Program-made: the position numbers and the translations under genes
The notes under the pieces: model-generated
The model's input: the letters and a program-made list of their open reading frames with translations, nothing else
Database searches by the model: none
Told to the model about the DNA's origin: nothing
Assembly (NCBI GenBank): GCA_003996215.1
Contig: QJPP01002922.1
Coordinates: 186,001-250,000 of the forward strand
Direction of reading: 5' to 3'
Length of the DNA: 64,000 nt
DNA from: Jaltomata sinuosa
Taxonomy: Eukaryota > Streptophyta > Magnoliopsida > Solanales > Solanaceae
In this document: in pieces, positions 35,110-47,423 of the stretch
How positions within the stretch are numbered: the first letter of the stretch is position 1
How the letters are laid out: each line of letters begins with the position of its first letter

Positions 35110-36200
35110 GAACTCTAAGTCTCAAACCCTCTGATCAACATAACTTATATACCTACTCTGGGAGATGCAAAGCCTCTCCTGAATGACCCAGATACTATCC
35201 ATAGAATCACGAAAAAAGTTTTTGCCACACGCCCTAACCTCGAAGGTATCAAAGCAACCACCAGAGATTTGCACTGCCTACCATACAAAACCTCAAACAG
35301 AGCCATCTGAATCCTGGAATAGATACTATTATTATATGCAAACTCTACCAAGGCTAAGAACTAGTCCCACTGACCCCCAAAATCAATAACACAGGCTCGC
35401 AACATATCCTCCAGAATAAGAATAGTATCCTCTGGTTGACCGTCAATCTGCAAATGAAAAGCAGTGCTAAGCTCAACTTTAGTACCCAACTCTCTCTGAA
35501 TAGACCTCTAGAAGCACGAAGTAAACTGAGTACCATGGTTAGAAATGATAGAAAATGGCACCCCCTACAAATGGACAACCTCATAGATGTAGATTGGAGC
35601 CAACCTCTCGGAACTGTAGGAAGTCTAAATCGATAGAAAGTGAGCAGACTTCGTCAGCCTGTCCACAATGACCCAAATAACATCAAATCTTCATAAAGTA
35701 TTTGGCAAATCAAATACGAAGTCCATATCTCTCTGCTCCCACTTCAACTCCAAAATTGGTAGCCTCGGAACCAAACCACCTAGCTTCTTGTGCTCAAACT
35801 TCACCTGCTGACAGTTCAAGAACCTAAATATGAAATCTAAGATATCCCTCTTCATCCCATACCACCAGTACTGCTACCTAAAGTCATAATACATCTTAGC
35901 TTCCCTAGGATGAATGGAATACCTAGAACAATGAGCCTCCTCCAAGATCAATCTAACAAGTCACCAACTCTAGAAACACAGATACGACCCTCAATCCTCA
36001 GAATACCTTCCAAATCTAAGGTCGCCTTCCTAGCCTTACCACTTAACACCTTATCATGAATGATCCTCAACCTCACATCATTAAACTATTGTGCCCGAAT
36101 CTGCTCCAACAAGGAAGATCTAGCCTTAACATAAGCAAAAATATGAACCGGCTCAGAAATATCAAGTCTAACCAACTTGTTAGGCAAGGACTGGATGTCC
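35110..36200 (-). pseudogene. Element C: integrase, degraded
   Basis: The post-core segment MVEFAYNNSIYSRIQMALFE then VLYGRQCKS (35145-35351) and core-equivalent text at 35360-35740 are recognisable by collinearity with B. The HHCC region lies at 35750-36100. Multiple frame breaks, no intact catalytic triad traced. Confidence 0.75.
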
Positions 36201-36217
36201 AAAGCTAAAGGTCGCTT

Positions 36218-36640
36218 CTATGCTACTAAGAAAGCCAAGCTACCCATACTCACTGCCTTTAGGCTCAAGGTATCCGCTATAATATTTGCCTTGCCCAGAT
36301 GATAAAGAATGGAGATGTCATAGTCCTTCAGTAACTTCAACCACCTGTGCTGCCTCAAATTTAGATGCTTCTGGATGAAAATGTACTGAAGACTATGGTG
36401 GTCAGTGAAGATCTCACAATGCACGCTATACAAATAATGCCTCAAAATATTCAATGCTAAGACTACCACTGCTAAATCCAAGTCATGAGTGGGGTAGCTC
36501 ATCTCGTGAAACTTTAACTATCAGGAAGCATAAGCAATAACTTGGCCCTGCTGCATCAAAACACCACCCAAACCAACACCAGAAGAATCACAATACACTA
36601 TAAACTGCTGGCCCTCGACTGGAAGAGTAAGAATAAGAGT
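36218..36640 (-). pseudogene. Element C: RNase H domain
   Basis: The minus frames show FIVYCDSSGVGLGGVLMQQG, then SYPTHDLDLAVVVLALNIL, CEIFTDHHSLQYIFIQKHL, WLKLLKDYDISILYHLGK and ANIIADTLSLKA. Both acidic sites (YCD, FTDH) are kept, unlike B. A stop and a small frame break lie near 36510-36525. Confidence 0.85.
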
Positions 36641-37440
36641 TGAAGTCAATAAGGCCTTGAGCTTCAGAAAGCCCACCTCACACTCATCTCACCACTGGAA
36701 AGGAACATTCTTCTGAGTCAATCTAGTCAATGGAGCTACTATAAAGAAAAAAACCCCTCCACAAACCACATGTAGTAACTTACCAACCTGACAAAACTGC
36801 AAACCCTTGTAGGATAAGTAGGCCTAGCCTAATCACAAACTATCACAATTTTTGCCCGGTCTATCATAATCCTCTCCTTGGACACCACGTGCCCCAAGAA
36901 TACCACAGACTTAAGCCAAAACTCATACTTAGTGAATTTGGCATACAACTGATGATCTCGTAAGGTTTAAAGGGAAACTCTTAAATGTTGCTCATGCTTC
37001 TCCCTACTCCTCGAATAAACCAGGATGTCATCGATGAACACAATCACAAAGGAATCCAGGTAGGTTCTGAATATACGTTTCATCAACTTTGTAAAAGATG
37101 CCAAGGCATTAGTCAACCTAAAAGACATAACTAGGAACTCATAATGACCGTATCAAGTCTTAAATATAGTATTTGGGATGTCCACAACCCTAATCCTCAA
37201 CTGGTGATACCCGAACCTCAATTTTATCTTAGAGAATATCTCTACACCCTGTAGCTGGTTAAATAGATCATCAATATACAACATCAAATACATGTTCTTA
37301 AATATTGCCTTATTCAACTACCTATAGTAGATACACATATGCATGGACCCGTCCTTCTTCTTCCCAAATAAAATTGGAGCACCCCACAGAGACATACTAG
37401 GCTTGATGAATGCTCTACTAAATAGATCCTAGAGCTGATC
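36641..37440 (-). pseudogene. Element C: reverse transcriptase
   Basis: The palm motif VFIDDILVYSRSREKHEQHL is intact near 36990-37050, followed by HQLYAKFTKYEFWLKSVVFL and LGHVVSKERIM. Stops and small indels interrupt the frame elsewhere, for example after LRVSL and near 36750-36850. It is collinear with the two RT halves of B. Confidence 0.85.
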
Positions 37441-37808
37441 CTTAAGCTCCCATAACTCGACTGGTGCCATCAATATGGCATAACATAAATGGGCTTAGTG
37501 CCCGACTCAACATCGATGGTAAAGTCAAAATCACAATCAAGAGGAAGACCCGATAGTTCAAAAGAAAACACATCTAAATACTCATAAACCATAGGAACTG
37601 GCTCAAGTGAAGGTGTGGTGGAACTAGTATCACAGACATAAGCAAGATAGCCCAAACACCCCTTCCCAAAAAACTGCTGGGCGCTCAAGAAAGATATAAC
37701 TCCCCTTGGCATGTGGCTATCAGCACCTTTCCATACTATAGGAGGGATACTACGCATCCGTAGAGTAACGGTCTTAGTGAAGCAATCCAAGACCTCATAG
37801 TAGAGAGA
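37441..37808 (-). pseudogene. Element C: protease end and protease-RT linker, cut by element D
   Basis: The frame reads YYEVLDCFTKTVTLRMRSIP, then FGKGCLGYLAYVCDTSS and a DVFSFELSGLPLDCDFDF block. Element D begins in the conserved GMDWLSPY motif of the protease, so the active site of C lies beyond the window. Confidence 0.82.
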
Positions 37809-39225
37809 TGATGACATTCAAAAGCACTCTCTTAAAGGAGGTTGTAATGATCGCCAAGCAAAATAATAAGTAACCTAATGGGATGTCACGTTCGAATCCA
37901 TAGAGAACAATGTAAAGGTTATTGAGATAATAAAGAATTAAAGTAACTTATTGAAGTTCAATGATAAAAAAAAAATAAAAATGATTGGGGGTTTTGTTGT
38001 TTGAAAACATGAACGCGATTGCAAGTGTGAGGTTGACCAACCTTTGTAACGCAAGGATAGCAAGGGAGATTTGGGAATGAAAATTACTTCAAATCCACAT
38101 GATCCATTACAAATTAATCAACTACTAACTAATTTAATCACGGGTCAATTAAAATATGCCTTGGAAAGTCAATTATCCACCAATATCTCTCGATAATTGG
38201 CAAATATTTCGCAATTTATTCTGTCAAATCTAGCTAAGTGTCAACAAAGCTATTCCAATAATGGCAACACTAGAATCAACTATCTCTAGCTCAATTCCTT
38301 AAATGAGGTTTAGAGCCTCAAGTTAGTGCTAACTAACCTTTCTCCAACATTGATTCGCTCTTTCAAGCCAAACCAAAGTAAAAGATGCAAGTCCAAGGGT
38401 TGATCACTCCCTTTAGAATCAATTCAAGAACAAGATTAATTAGATAATCAAAGACCTAATTCATAAATTAGAAAATATTTAATTAATTGTAAAAGCACAA
38501 GATAAGAATTCACATCCAAATAATGTTTATCTCTAACACAAAATTCAAATCTCAAATCAACTAATACACCTATAGTTTTAGCAATACAAAGCAAGAGTTG
38601 AAGAAATGAACTAAAGATTTTACAATAAAAGCTTCTAATCTTCACTCCAATGGTGTTGGATGATGAACTTGCTCTCCAAGCTAGCCAAAAGTTGTTCACT
38701 CTATGGCCAAAGATCAATAATAATAAAAGATAATGAATAATGTTTCCTAAAATGGCTGGGAGGTGTTTTATATGGATTGAGGTTTCCAAAAGTGTGATTT
38801 TCCAAATCTTCCCTGTAGTTGTCGATTTATTTCATCGTGGTCGCGTGAGGTTTTGTCGCGATTGGGATATTCTATTCTTTCCTTTATCACAATCGCATGA
38901 CCATTACTTGCAGTCGTGATGGTCAAGCTATTAATATTGTGATCGCGTCATTTATCCTCATGATCTTGAGGCTTTTACCCTTGGTTGACCGCGATTGCAT
39001 CACTGTAACTTGCGATATCAAAGCACAAATTACTGCCAGTGATCAACTTCTTCAAAATAGCTCCATTTCGACCTGTTTTCATCCGAATCCTTCCCGATAA
39101 CTTCTAAATCACATAAACCTATAAAGTAGAAGTAAATCATGTCAATTGCACTATTTTTCTTAATTATACTAGCAAAAGCATGAGATTAAGAGTTAAATAA
39201 GTAGGTAGAATACCAACTTATCAAA
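37809..39225 (-). mobile_element. 3' LTR of element D (Athila-like)
   Basis: 1417 bp from TGATGACATTCAAAAGCACT to ATACCAACTTATCA, the same family as the solo LTR in B. It has a GC-rich zone with TCGCGATTG, GATCGCGTC and CGCGATTGC motifs (38828-39010). The right side continues into a polypurine tract, so this is the 3' LTR of a minus-strand element. The left flank is AGAGA (37804-37808). Confidence 0.87.
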
Positions 39226-40324
39226 CCCCCAAACTTGAACTATCACTTGTCCTCAAGCAAATTAAAACTCCAATTTGAAGGTCACAAAACACAAGTGTAT
39301 TGATATCATGACAAGCCAAGGAGAATCTATTTTAAGCACAAATCATGACTTCGGTTGGTACTAATGACTAGTCAATCACATGTTAACTTTATCTTAACAA
39401 TCACCTATATTCAAAACACAATTTCAAGGATGCAATGGGACTATAAGAATAACCAAGTGACAACAACCAATCCTAAAGAAGTGACTCAAAATCACTAGTT
39501 TACCAAACATGCTCATTTGACTCATTTTCAGAATTTCTCAACATCAACAACTATTCTAATTCACATGCCCTCACAAGAACGAAAGTCCCAAAACACAATA
39601 TGTACAAGGATAACACAAGGGAAAAATGAACAAACACTCACACTCACAATAGAATTTCACGTACCAATAAGTATCAAACCATAGGCTTGCCCTTATTTTC
39701 ATTCTCCACTAACTAAAAAACAATCGACCGAAGATCTCAAAGGAATTTTCTAAGCTTGTAATGTAGGCTTGGGGATGGGTAGAATAAGCATTTTGGATTA
39801 AAGTGATTACATCCTCCTTGAACGCTACACCACTTTTTCAGTTCAAAAATCAAAGCCATATTCCTTTTCATTTCTATGCAATACAAAATACTATTTCACT
39901 CATTTTATTTGATGCCCCAAATTTTATTATTCTATTTACCTTGGAGGTTTTCTTTCCTTCTCTTTCTTTGCTTTTTTCTATTATTTGTGCTTTTCTTTTC
40001 AACTTTTTCCTTTCTTTGACAAGTTATTTTTGTGCCAGCCACAAACCACCATGTATTACCCATTTCCTCCAAAAATTTCCTCTATCACCCCCAAACTTAG
40101 GCTTTTAGCCTCAAATTCACATTTTTAGAGTTCAAGGAGAGAAGGTTCAAAAGAGGGATTTATTTTCAAAATGGTTCAAGGCTTGTAATGAGTTGCTAAA
40201 AAAGAGAGGTATTAAGCTCAAATGGGGTCATTAATGATACTTTTAGTGCAATGATAGGCTTTTAAGGCTAAGTAAGCTTCCAAAAATCATAAAGAAGGCC
40301 TGATATCATTTCTCCAACCAAATG
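39226..40324 (-). other. Element D: polypurine tract and 3' non-coding module
   Basis: AAACCCCCAAACTTG (39225-39239) is the tract. Next come a CTTGTCCTCAAGCAAATT box, ACCATAGGCTTGCCCTTATTTTC (39669 on), AGCTTGTAATGTAGGC (39754 on), CATCCTCCTTGAACGCT and a CCAAACTTAGGC…GCCTCAAATT hairpin remnant (40088-40115). These are the boxes in the same order as in elements 1, 2 and E. A plus-strand ORF at 39803-40108 is low-complexity and is rejected. Confidence 0.7.
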
Positions 40325-41644
40325 TGATAACACTCAAACTACACCTCAAATTAATGAGGCGTAAGCGATCGTAGTCAAGTAAAGAACCCAACAAGGTTGG
40401 GGTCGAATCCCACAGAGAATATGGTGAAGATCACGCCTTTAGTGAATTAAGTAACTCGTAGTCAATTGTTTCCGATAAATAAAAAGGGGGGTTTTGTGAA
40501 CAAATCGTAAACAAAAGCAACAATAATGTAAGAGAATAATCAGTAAGAGAGAATGAACTAGGGACGTGTTCACCATGGCTTTTGTAACAATGTCGATTCT
40601 AGGCTTAACCGGGTTCTTTCTATATGCTTGTCACGATGTGATTGCGTCAATTGTATCGTCTAAACGTCTCTCGACCAAATAAACAAATTTCCTTTTATCT
40701 TCTTCGATCTCAAAAAGATGTGCTTTTTAGCTCTCAATCCTAACATCAAGTAGACTAATCCAGTTACGGCATTAATCTTTAAGACGAGAGTTGGTAGTCT
40801 CGAATCCTTGTCGTTAATCAAGTTTTCCCGGTTTTAACTTCTTTACTCAAGCAAATTAAACCTAGGCATGTTCTAATGTTTGCAACCACTAGAAAACGTG
40901 ACATAAAGTATGATTAACAACGTGACAATACATATATCGAACCCAACGCTACCCGGAATCTATCTTGCTACGTTTGCCATGGCTCCCACAACCCTAGTTG
41001 CGGGAGTTTTAGCTACTCATGCTCGAAGAAAAAGAGAAAATAGTTGTATTCATAATAAAGGGAAGAAAAGTCTTACAATATAATGAAACAATCAATCTTC
41101 CAATATCCAAGAGCAAGAAATACCAAGAACTCACGAAAGAATCAAGAACACGAGTTCAATACAAATGAACCGTGTTGTTTGCTCTCAAAAATATTTAAAA
41201 CGTGTTTTAGAACTAATGAGTGAATAATAATAACATAAACCTAACATAGGGTATTTATAGGAGCCAAAGAAACCAAATCCAAAACGGGCTAGGAATCCCC
41301 AAAACGCGGGTCGCCGCTTGAAGCCACTGCCTAAGCGTGACGGCCAGGCTTGACGGACCGTCAGGGCAGTGACGGACCGTCGCCTGGGCCGTCACTGCTT
41401 GGCAGCAACACTGCCTCAAGTTGACGGTCCCAGTGACGGACCGTCACACCTCTGACGGGCCGTCACTCAGGGCGTCACTCTTAGGCAGAATGTTGTTTTT
41501 CGCGTCTTTTCTTCCGTTTCCGTGTTTGTTTCCATTTCCTACAAATACAACATTAAAACATCAAAAACAACAATGGTTGCTTGAAAACGTATGATTGTTC
41601 TTAGTAAAAAGGAGTCGAAAGTGACGTAAATTAGCGTCACATCA
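40325..41644 (-). mobile_element. Solo LTR of the gag-protease-only family inside element D
   Basis: 1320 bp, TGATAACACTCAAACTACAC…GCGTCACATCA, flanked by perfect AAATG copies (40320-40324, 41645-41649). It is nearly collinear with the LTRs of element 2 and shows the same GACGGACCGTC motif cluster (41330-41480). Confidence 0.93.
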
Positions 41645-42675
41645 AAATGCAATTAAGACTAGCATTGAAAGACTAACTGGGCAAGTTCAAGTTGACACAA
41701 GAAAATAAAAGAATTATTAAACAAAATCTCACCACACATAGCATACGAACTATTCAAGATCGGTTAATTTCACTTCCTAAACAAGAACAAATAGATCCAC
41801 ATTCTACATTTTCAATTATCACCACTAATGAGTTAAGAGTCACAAAAAGATTAAAAGAGTTGTCACTAATATCATTCTTTGCCATAAACTTTTTCACAAC
41901 AAACTTCGGAGGGGCACTTTATCTCAATTCACATGCGAGACTAACTCCATTAGTACCAAACAAGTCAATGTTCCCATTATCTCAAAAATGATGATTTCCC
42001 TTAAGAAATACGTCAGCCTATCTATCATCGGGCCAAATCATACATCCAAATTGACATGGCTACTTAGACTTCACTAGGTCATAAACCCCAAACCACAAAC
42101 ACATCTGCGTTTCACATATATTTCGCATGTGTCAATCTGTGGATCACAAGTGCCAACGTACATGCCAAGAAATATAGGTTTCCCTTCTGCCCAGCATGTG
42201 CGAAGCACTTGCAGTTCGTAAGTGAACACTTACATTTTGCATATGTGAAGTAGTGCTACCAACTCAGGCAAGTTCAAATTTTAGCCTAACGGTTACTCAG
42301 ACTTCCCCTAGATCAAAACACACAACAAATAAACAATCTCCCTTAAAAATATCATCACTCTATCTATCATCGGGAATCATCACTCAACACCAACTACAAA
42401 AGAAAATAAACAAGAAATAGAGAAAACTAAAGAACTAGACCATCAAACTCATCCACAGCTCAACACAAATAGCAACTACAAACGGAACAAGGTCATAACA
42501 TATCAAAACAAGCCCGATAAGGGCACACCAATATCCAAACATCAAAATAAAATAAGCTCGGTAAGGGCACAATAATATCCAAAATAAACTAACACAGTGC
42601 GATCCCAAGATGCCACCCCCAACTAAGACAATATAGTATCCTCACTATATAAAAATAAAATATAAGTTTGAGGGG
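41645..42675 (-). other. Element D: 3' region continued, no gene
   Basis: Continuation of D after the solo LTR. Two copies of CTATCTATCATCGGG (near 42015 and 42360) bracket a roughly 340-bp piece that holds CGCATGTGCGAAG-type motifs (42100-42260). The bracketed piece may be a separate small insertion or a captured motif block. The ORF at 41692-41991 has no recognisable motif. Confidence 0.5.
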
Positions 42676-44033
42676 GCTCCATGAAGGGCATCAATCAAAA
42701 GTGGAGCTACTAGGCCCAGGAAGGACCAAGTATGCCTCATCAGCATCATCCTCCTCCTCAGCTCTGCACAACTTCCTCAACATGCTCATCATCTTGGTGA
42801 GAAATTTGCTTTACTTCCTGTTATGCTCTTTTTTCTTCTTCTAGCGCCTTTCTACCTTCGCCAACCTTTCCTTGACATATTGCTGCTCCCGTGCCATACT
42901 AGCTAGTGTAAGAGCACTAGGAGTAGCAGAAGATGATGGACCATATGCCTGTGCAGAAGATCTCTCTCCCATGCCTAAAGGTAGGCTAACTACAAACTGG
43001 CAAATATGAGAATCCATGATGTAGAACTGATTGGAGATGTGTCAAAGTGTTGGAGGCCCAATAGCCTCTACAACTACTGTTGACTCAAGTGCCTCGCTAG
43101 AACCGGAGAATAGACCAAATTATGGGGATGCCACATTGATCTTCCTTTTCTTCAGTACATGCCCGACTCCCCTCTTCTTTAATGGATGAATCAACTTATC
43201 TGGCTTCCTTTCATTTTCTCCATCCCATTTCTCAACTCTGGCCTAGTAGCATAAATATGTGATTAAGGAAGGGAAGAATAAGATTTTGCTACCTTCAAGC
43301 ACAAATTGCTAAATTTCTTGCACAATCAACTGTCCCACATTAACAGGAAGACCCGCAATAATAGCACAAATAATTTCTACTTTCTTAGGTGTCATATCTG
43401 ACTTATTTTTCGATTGCATGATTCGAGCACAAATGATGAAAATCCAAGTTCTAGCTTCAAAAGTAAACTTAGAAGACTCAATTCTCAAATTCAAAGTCAC
43501 CCATTGTAGGATCATGCCATCATGTAGCCTTTGCACAAACCAATCAGTCCCCAATTCCTTATCCCATGCTATGAATATTGAATTATCGGCATTTAAAAGG
43601 TTGTAATATGCATTGATCAACTCCGGATCAAATCAAACCAGCTTGCCCCACACAGTGATAAACAAATCATTAGCAAAGTTTGTCTCAGCCGCATTGGCAT
43701 AGAATTCCTCAACTATAGAGAAGTTTGCCTTAATAGGCTCGGCCACAAAGCATATCCACCCACTTGTGATAAACTTTCCATGGAAGTTTGCCCATTTATC
43801 TTCTAAACCATCAAAAAAATGCCTCACTCCCTTCTGATATTCTTTGTCAAGTGATAATCATACAATTGTGAACATGTTAGGGAGACAATGGTGCCCTGAT
43901 AAAAGTACTCCTCATCAGCTACTTGGGTGACATTATCTTGAGCTATTTCATTTGATGCCAGAGCCAATTTTAAGATATAAGTACCTACAAAAGGAGTGAA
44001 AATGTCAAATGCTTGTACATGCATGTAAAACAA
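42676..44033 (-). pseudogene. Element D: env-like 'putative plant transposon protein' ORF
   Basis: Minus-strand pieces follow the family order. First is an N-terminal segment with EEYFYQGTIVSLTCSQLYDY (43824-44033). Next is WANFHGKFITSGWICFVAEP and VEEFYANAAET (43633-43827). The core follows: ELGTDWFVQRLHDGMI, FTFEARTWIFIICARIMQSK and IICAIIAGLPVNVGQLIVQE (43309-43620). The tail ends in a charged helix, REQQYVKERLAKVERR (near 42845-42900). This domain usually follows pol in Athila elements, just as it lies here between pol side and 3' LTR. No signal peptide or clear membrane span is seen. Several frameshifts. Confidence 0.75.
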
Positions 44034-44234
44034 TGTCGTAGGGCATGATTAGGCCAAATAAAAGAGTCAAAAATGGATCCAAATAGATTTGGGCAAAGCT
44101 ACTATTTTGGACTATTTTTGAAACTACCAGTGGTTGGTTATCGCGATCACGGGATTTTTCATCGTGATCACAAAGACCATTTTTTATTTCAAAATGTTTG
44201 TTTATCATGATCACGAAATTTGGCGCCATGAGAT
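44034..44234 (-). promoter_or_regulatory. Element D: pol-env spacer with GATCACG motifs
   Basis: Text such as ATCGCGATCACGGGA, CATCGTGATCACAAA and CATGATCACGAAATT (44133-44222) repeats a motif otherwise found in D's own LTR (38828-39010). The spacer lies just upstream of the env-like ORF. A promoter or splice-control role is only inferred. It is cut at 44235 by element E. Confidence 0.4.
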
Positions 44235-45798
44235 TGATACACCCAAATTACACCCCCAAAAGAAGTATAAAGCAGTCGATGCTCAAATATAGAACCCAAT
44301 AAAGGTTGGAGTCAATCCCACAGGGAATATGGTAGGATTAAGGTCAACTATGCTTATTTGCGCTCTTAGCCATTTATTTCCCTAATGGGGGGGGGGGGGT
44401 TAAAATAACAAGTAATATTTGTAATTAAGATTTGAATAAGTAACAGAGTAACAGTTTTAAGTATTGTAATCAATGATAGAAGCGACCAGGGCAGTGTTCC
44501 CCATGAGCTCATAAAGCAGTAAGGCATTGTACCAGCAATATAGTTTGGTGCTATGCATGCAAGATATGTAAGTTAAGTTCTCCTAAGCGGATGTTTACCA
44601 AAATAGAAGAATGTCACCATATAACTTGGTCAGTCTACGGGCATTTTTTTTCTAACTCGTACTAGTGATCCCAGATTCTCTTTCCCTAGGAAAGTTCAAG
44701 CTAATTAAGTGAGGGTTGGTAGCCTCAAATTTTTGTTGTATAATCCCATTTTTCATTCGTTACCCCTTTGGTCAAGAAAGTAGGAATAAGGCAAGTTCTA
44801 ATGTTTGCAACCATTAAAAAGCAATCAAAGTGAGGGGAAGAACAATACATGCATGAACTCGTTCTAGAATTACTAATTACTTTGCCTACTTTGTTAATCC
44901 TTCATGGTTCCCACAACCCTAGTTGTGGATTTAGCTGCTCATCATTGTAAGGAAACAATAAAATTTAGATGAAAAGATCATGATTATAAGTTATAATAAT
45001 AAGTAAAGAAAACCAGAATCTTGAATTCTGAAGAACACTTTAATAATCAAGAACAAATAATTAAATTCTCAAAATTATGGAATAATATTGTCAACAATCT
45101 GGTATGATGTCCTGAAATTGCATACTCTCGAAATAAAACCCTTGGGAAAGTATTTATAGACAACAAAGACCAAATCTTAACTGAACTGGGAAAGCTGGAA
45201 TGCGACTATTCCAATAGGCAGGCCCCACGGGCCATCATGGGTGCCACAGGCATCGTGGGCAACCCATTGGGTCTTTTTACATTTGTATTGTGCATTCTGC
45301 TAAGTTTTCATGGTCAAGGCTGATGGGACAACATAGTTCCCATGGCCCATCGCGATCCTCCATCGCCGAAGTCATCCGACTTGTCCTCTCTTCTTGTCCA
45401 TTTTTATGGGCACATGTGACTTCCCATCGTAGCTTTCACTATTGTCGTGGATAGGTGTCTAAACTTTGGTTCTTGACTTAGCTTCTCTAGTTCATTCCCA
45501 CGGGCATGTATGACGACCCGTGGTGCTTTCAATGCTCATCCCAGTTGGTCATAGGAAGGGTATTTGCCTTGTAACTTTGCTACTTTATTCTGATGTTACT
45601 TCCCATGGCAGTGGTAGATCCCACGCCCATGGGCCATCACTTTTTTGCCTAGAAACAACAAATTTCCTGTAATTTTATCCATTCAATACTTTTCCCTTGA
45701 CATTTAGCAAACATGCATCATACTAACACAACATACTTAAAAGCTCCCAAAATCCTTAGTTTTAATCGTCAAAAGTGTCGTGAAATCCCAGCACGTCA
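44235..45798 (-). mobile_element. 3' LTR of element E (Athila-like)
   Basis: 1564 bp, TGATACACCCAAATTACACC…CAGCACGTCA. A close relative is at 61726-63282. It has a G run at 44386-44398 and a zone of CCCATGGGC/CCCACGGGC and ATCGTGGG motifs (45215-45640). Its right side passes into a polypurine tract and 3' module, giving minus orientation. Confidence 0.9.
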
Positions 45799-47423
45799 AT
45801 ACCCTCAACTTAGAATATTTTCTTGTCGTCAAGAAATACATGAAAATAAACTAAAATGACGCTTAAGCAAAAGAAACCTAGGAACTATAGAAGCCAAGTG
45901 GTTCAACCATTTCAGTTCACAGAATAAACACCTACTCCTTGTTAGTACAAAACCAGTGCATATATACAAGTTATCAAGACAACACAAAATGGATCTATGG
46001 CTGACAACATAATATAAATGAACAAGTTATCATACACAGAAGACATTTATCCGATGAATAAACAATCACAGTCTACTGTAGTGCCCTCATAACAAAGAAG
46101 TCCCGCTCACACAGAAATTCATTCAATAGACAGGGATTGGGATCATACTCACTCTCGCAAAGAAGTTCAAGCAGTACATGGACAATACCATAGGCTTGCC
46201 TTTATTTTCTATGCCTAGATTTTCAAATAGTTGGGTTAGGATCACTATAGGACTTTGTTAGGCTTGTAATGTAGGTTCAGGAACGGGTATTGTATATTTG
46301 GGTAATAGAGACTATGCCCTCCTTGACACTATGCTTACTCTTATTATTCCACTTTCAGGCCAAAATCGTTTCCTCCCTTATTCTCCTTTTTTTCTTATCA
46401 TTTCACTTTAATCAAGCATCGGGTGTTGCTTTTATTTCACTTTTGCACTTTTTTTTTTGTATCTTATATTTTTTTCTTTTTTGTAGCACATAAACCACAC
46501 TCGTTAGCTTCCTTTTTGATACTAACCCGATCTTTTCATACCCCATTCTTCCTACTTTAGCTTTACAGTAGCAACCCTCACCTAAGTTGAGGTACACAAT
46601 GTCCAAGGAGGGACCAGGGACAAAACACAGATTCATAGGAAATAGGGAAGGTGAACAGGCTAACAATAAAAAAGGATCAGTTCAAGCTCAAAATCATGGA
46701 TCAAAGGGAATCGATGTCATTTGGTAGGTTATTTGGGTTAAGTGGACTTCATTCCAAAGAAGACCAATGATCATCTCCTAACCAACTATTCTACAACCAA
46801 GGCAAGACTAACCAGGCAAGTTCTCGATTGACACATACATCAAGAACGATACAAAATTAGCTCACCCACACATGGCACAGAGTTACAGTTAATGATTTGC
46901 TAACTATCAGTTCATGAACTCGCTTAAGTTACTTATCACATTTATATACATGATGTCAATGCATAGATCCATCAAGGTCAGTCTTAACAAGCTGATTGCA
47001 CAAAAATTTAGAGGGGACTACATTAATGGATCTATGCATTGACATCATGCATAGAAGTCCCGCTCACACAAAAAATTTAGAGGGGACTACATTAAGCTCC
47101 TATTTTGCTTTTACAAACACACATCCTATTTTAAACATGCTAGTTCAGCAAAAATGAAAAGTCCTTCGGGAAAGAACACAACAAGAAAACCCCAAGGACG
47201 TGAGTACCTTTTAGATATCCTCATGGGTTGCCTCTCATGCAGTGCCTAGTTTAATGTTGCAACTTTATGCGAGTGTTTTGGATACTCAGACTTCGCCAAA
47301 ACAATCTAGCAAAATATACACAGACAACCAAGATGCCCCCACCCTATTAAAAAAGAATTGTACATTGTCCCCAATGAACTAAAAATATCAAAAAACAAGG
47401 AAGGTGAGGCATACCTGTGGCGC
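45799..47423 (-). other. Element E: polypurine tract and 3' non-coding module
   Basis: The tract (AATACCCTCAACTTAG) is followed by CATAGGCTTGCCTTTATTTT (46191 on), AGGCTTGTAATGTAGG (46261 on), GCCCTCCTTGACACT and a shortened hairpin CCTCACCTAAGTTGAGG (46575-46591). The same order holds at 63283-64000, in D and in elements 1 and 2. No supported ORF. A local rearrangement is described at 46949-47095. Confidence 0.75.
46949..47095. repeat. Inverted and direct repeat from a local rearrangement
   Basis: 46949-46972 and 47026-47049 are perfect 24-bp reverse complements. AATTTAGAGGGGACTACATT occurs twice (near 47007 and 47073). Between them GAAGTCCCGCTCACACA repeats text at 46100 of the same element. 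Element F shows no sign of it in the visible part. Confidence 0.85.

Larger units (their letters stand above)
31814..37808 (-). mobile_element. Element C: Tekay-type retrotransposon, 3' half (continues beyond nested insertions)
   Basis: The 3' LTR (31814-34629) is followed rightwards by chromodomain-like end, integrase, RNase H, RT and linker, ending within the protease where element D is inserted at 37809. Its gag, primer site and 5' LTR must lie to the right of the window. Several domains are better preserved than in B, including the RT FIDD box. Confidence 0.88.

Noticed and set aside
39803..40108. Plus-strand ORF rich in Phe, Leu and Ser that looks like a membrane protein
   Set aside because: It is the pyrimidine-rich tract of the 3' module read on the opposite strand. 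Similar tracts at 9340-9415 and 51135-51195 give the same artefact.
44386..44398. Run of 13 G as a functional element
   Set aside because: The matching place in the F LTR has only a short G stretch, so it is a mononucleotide expansion.
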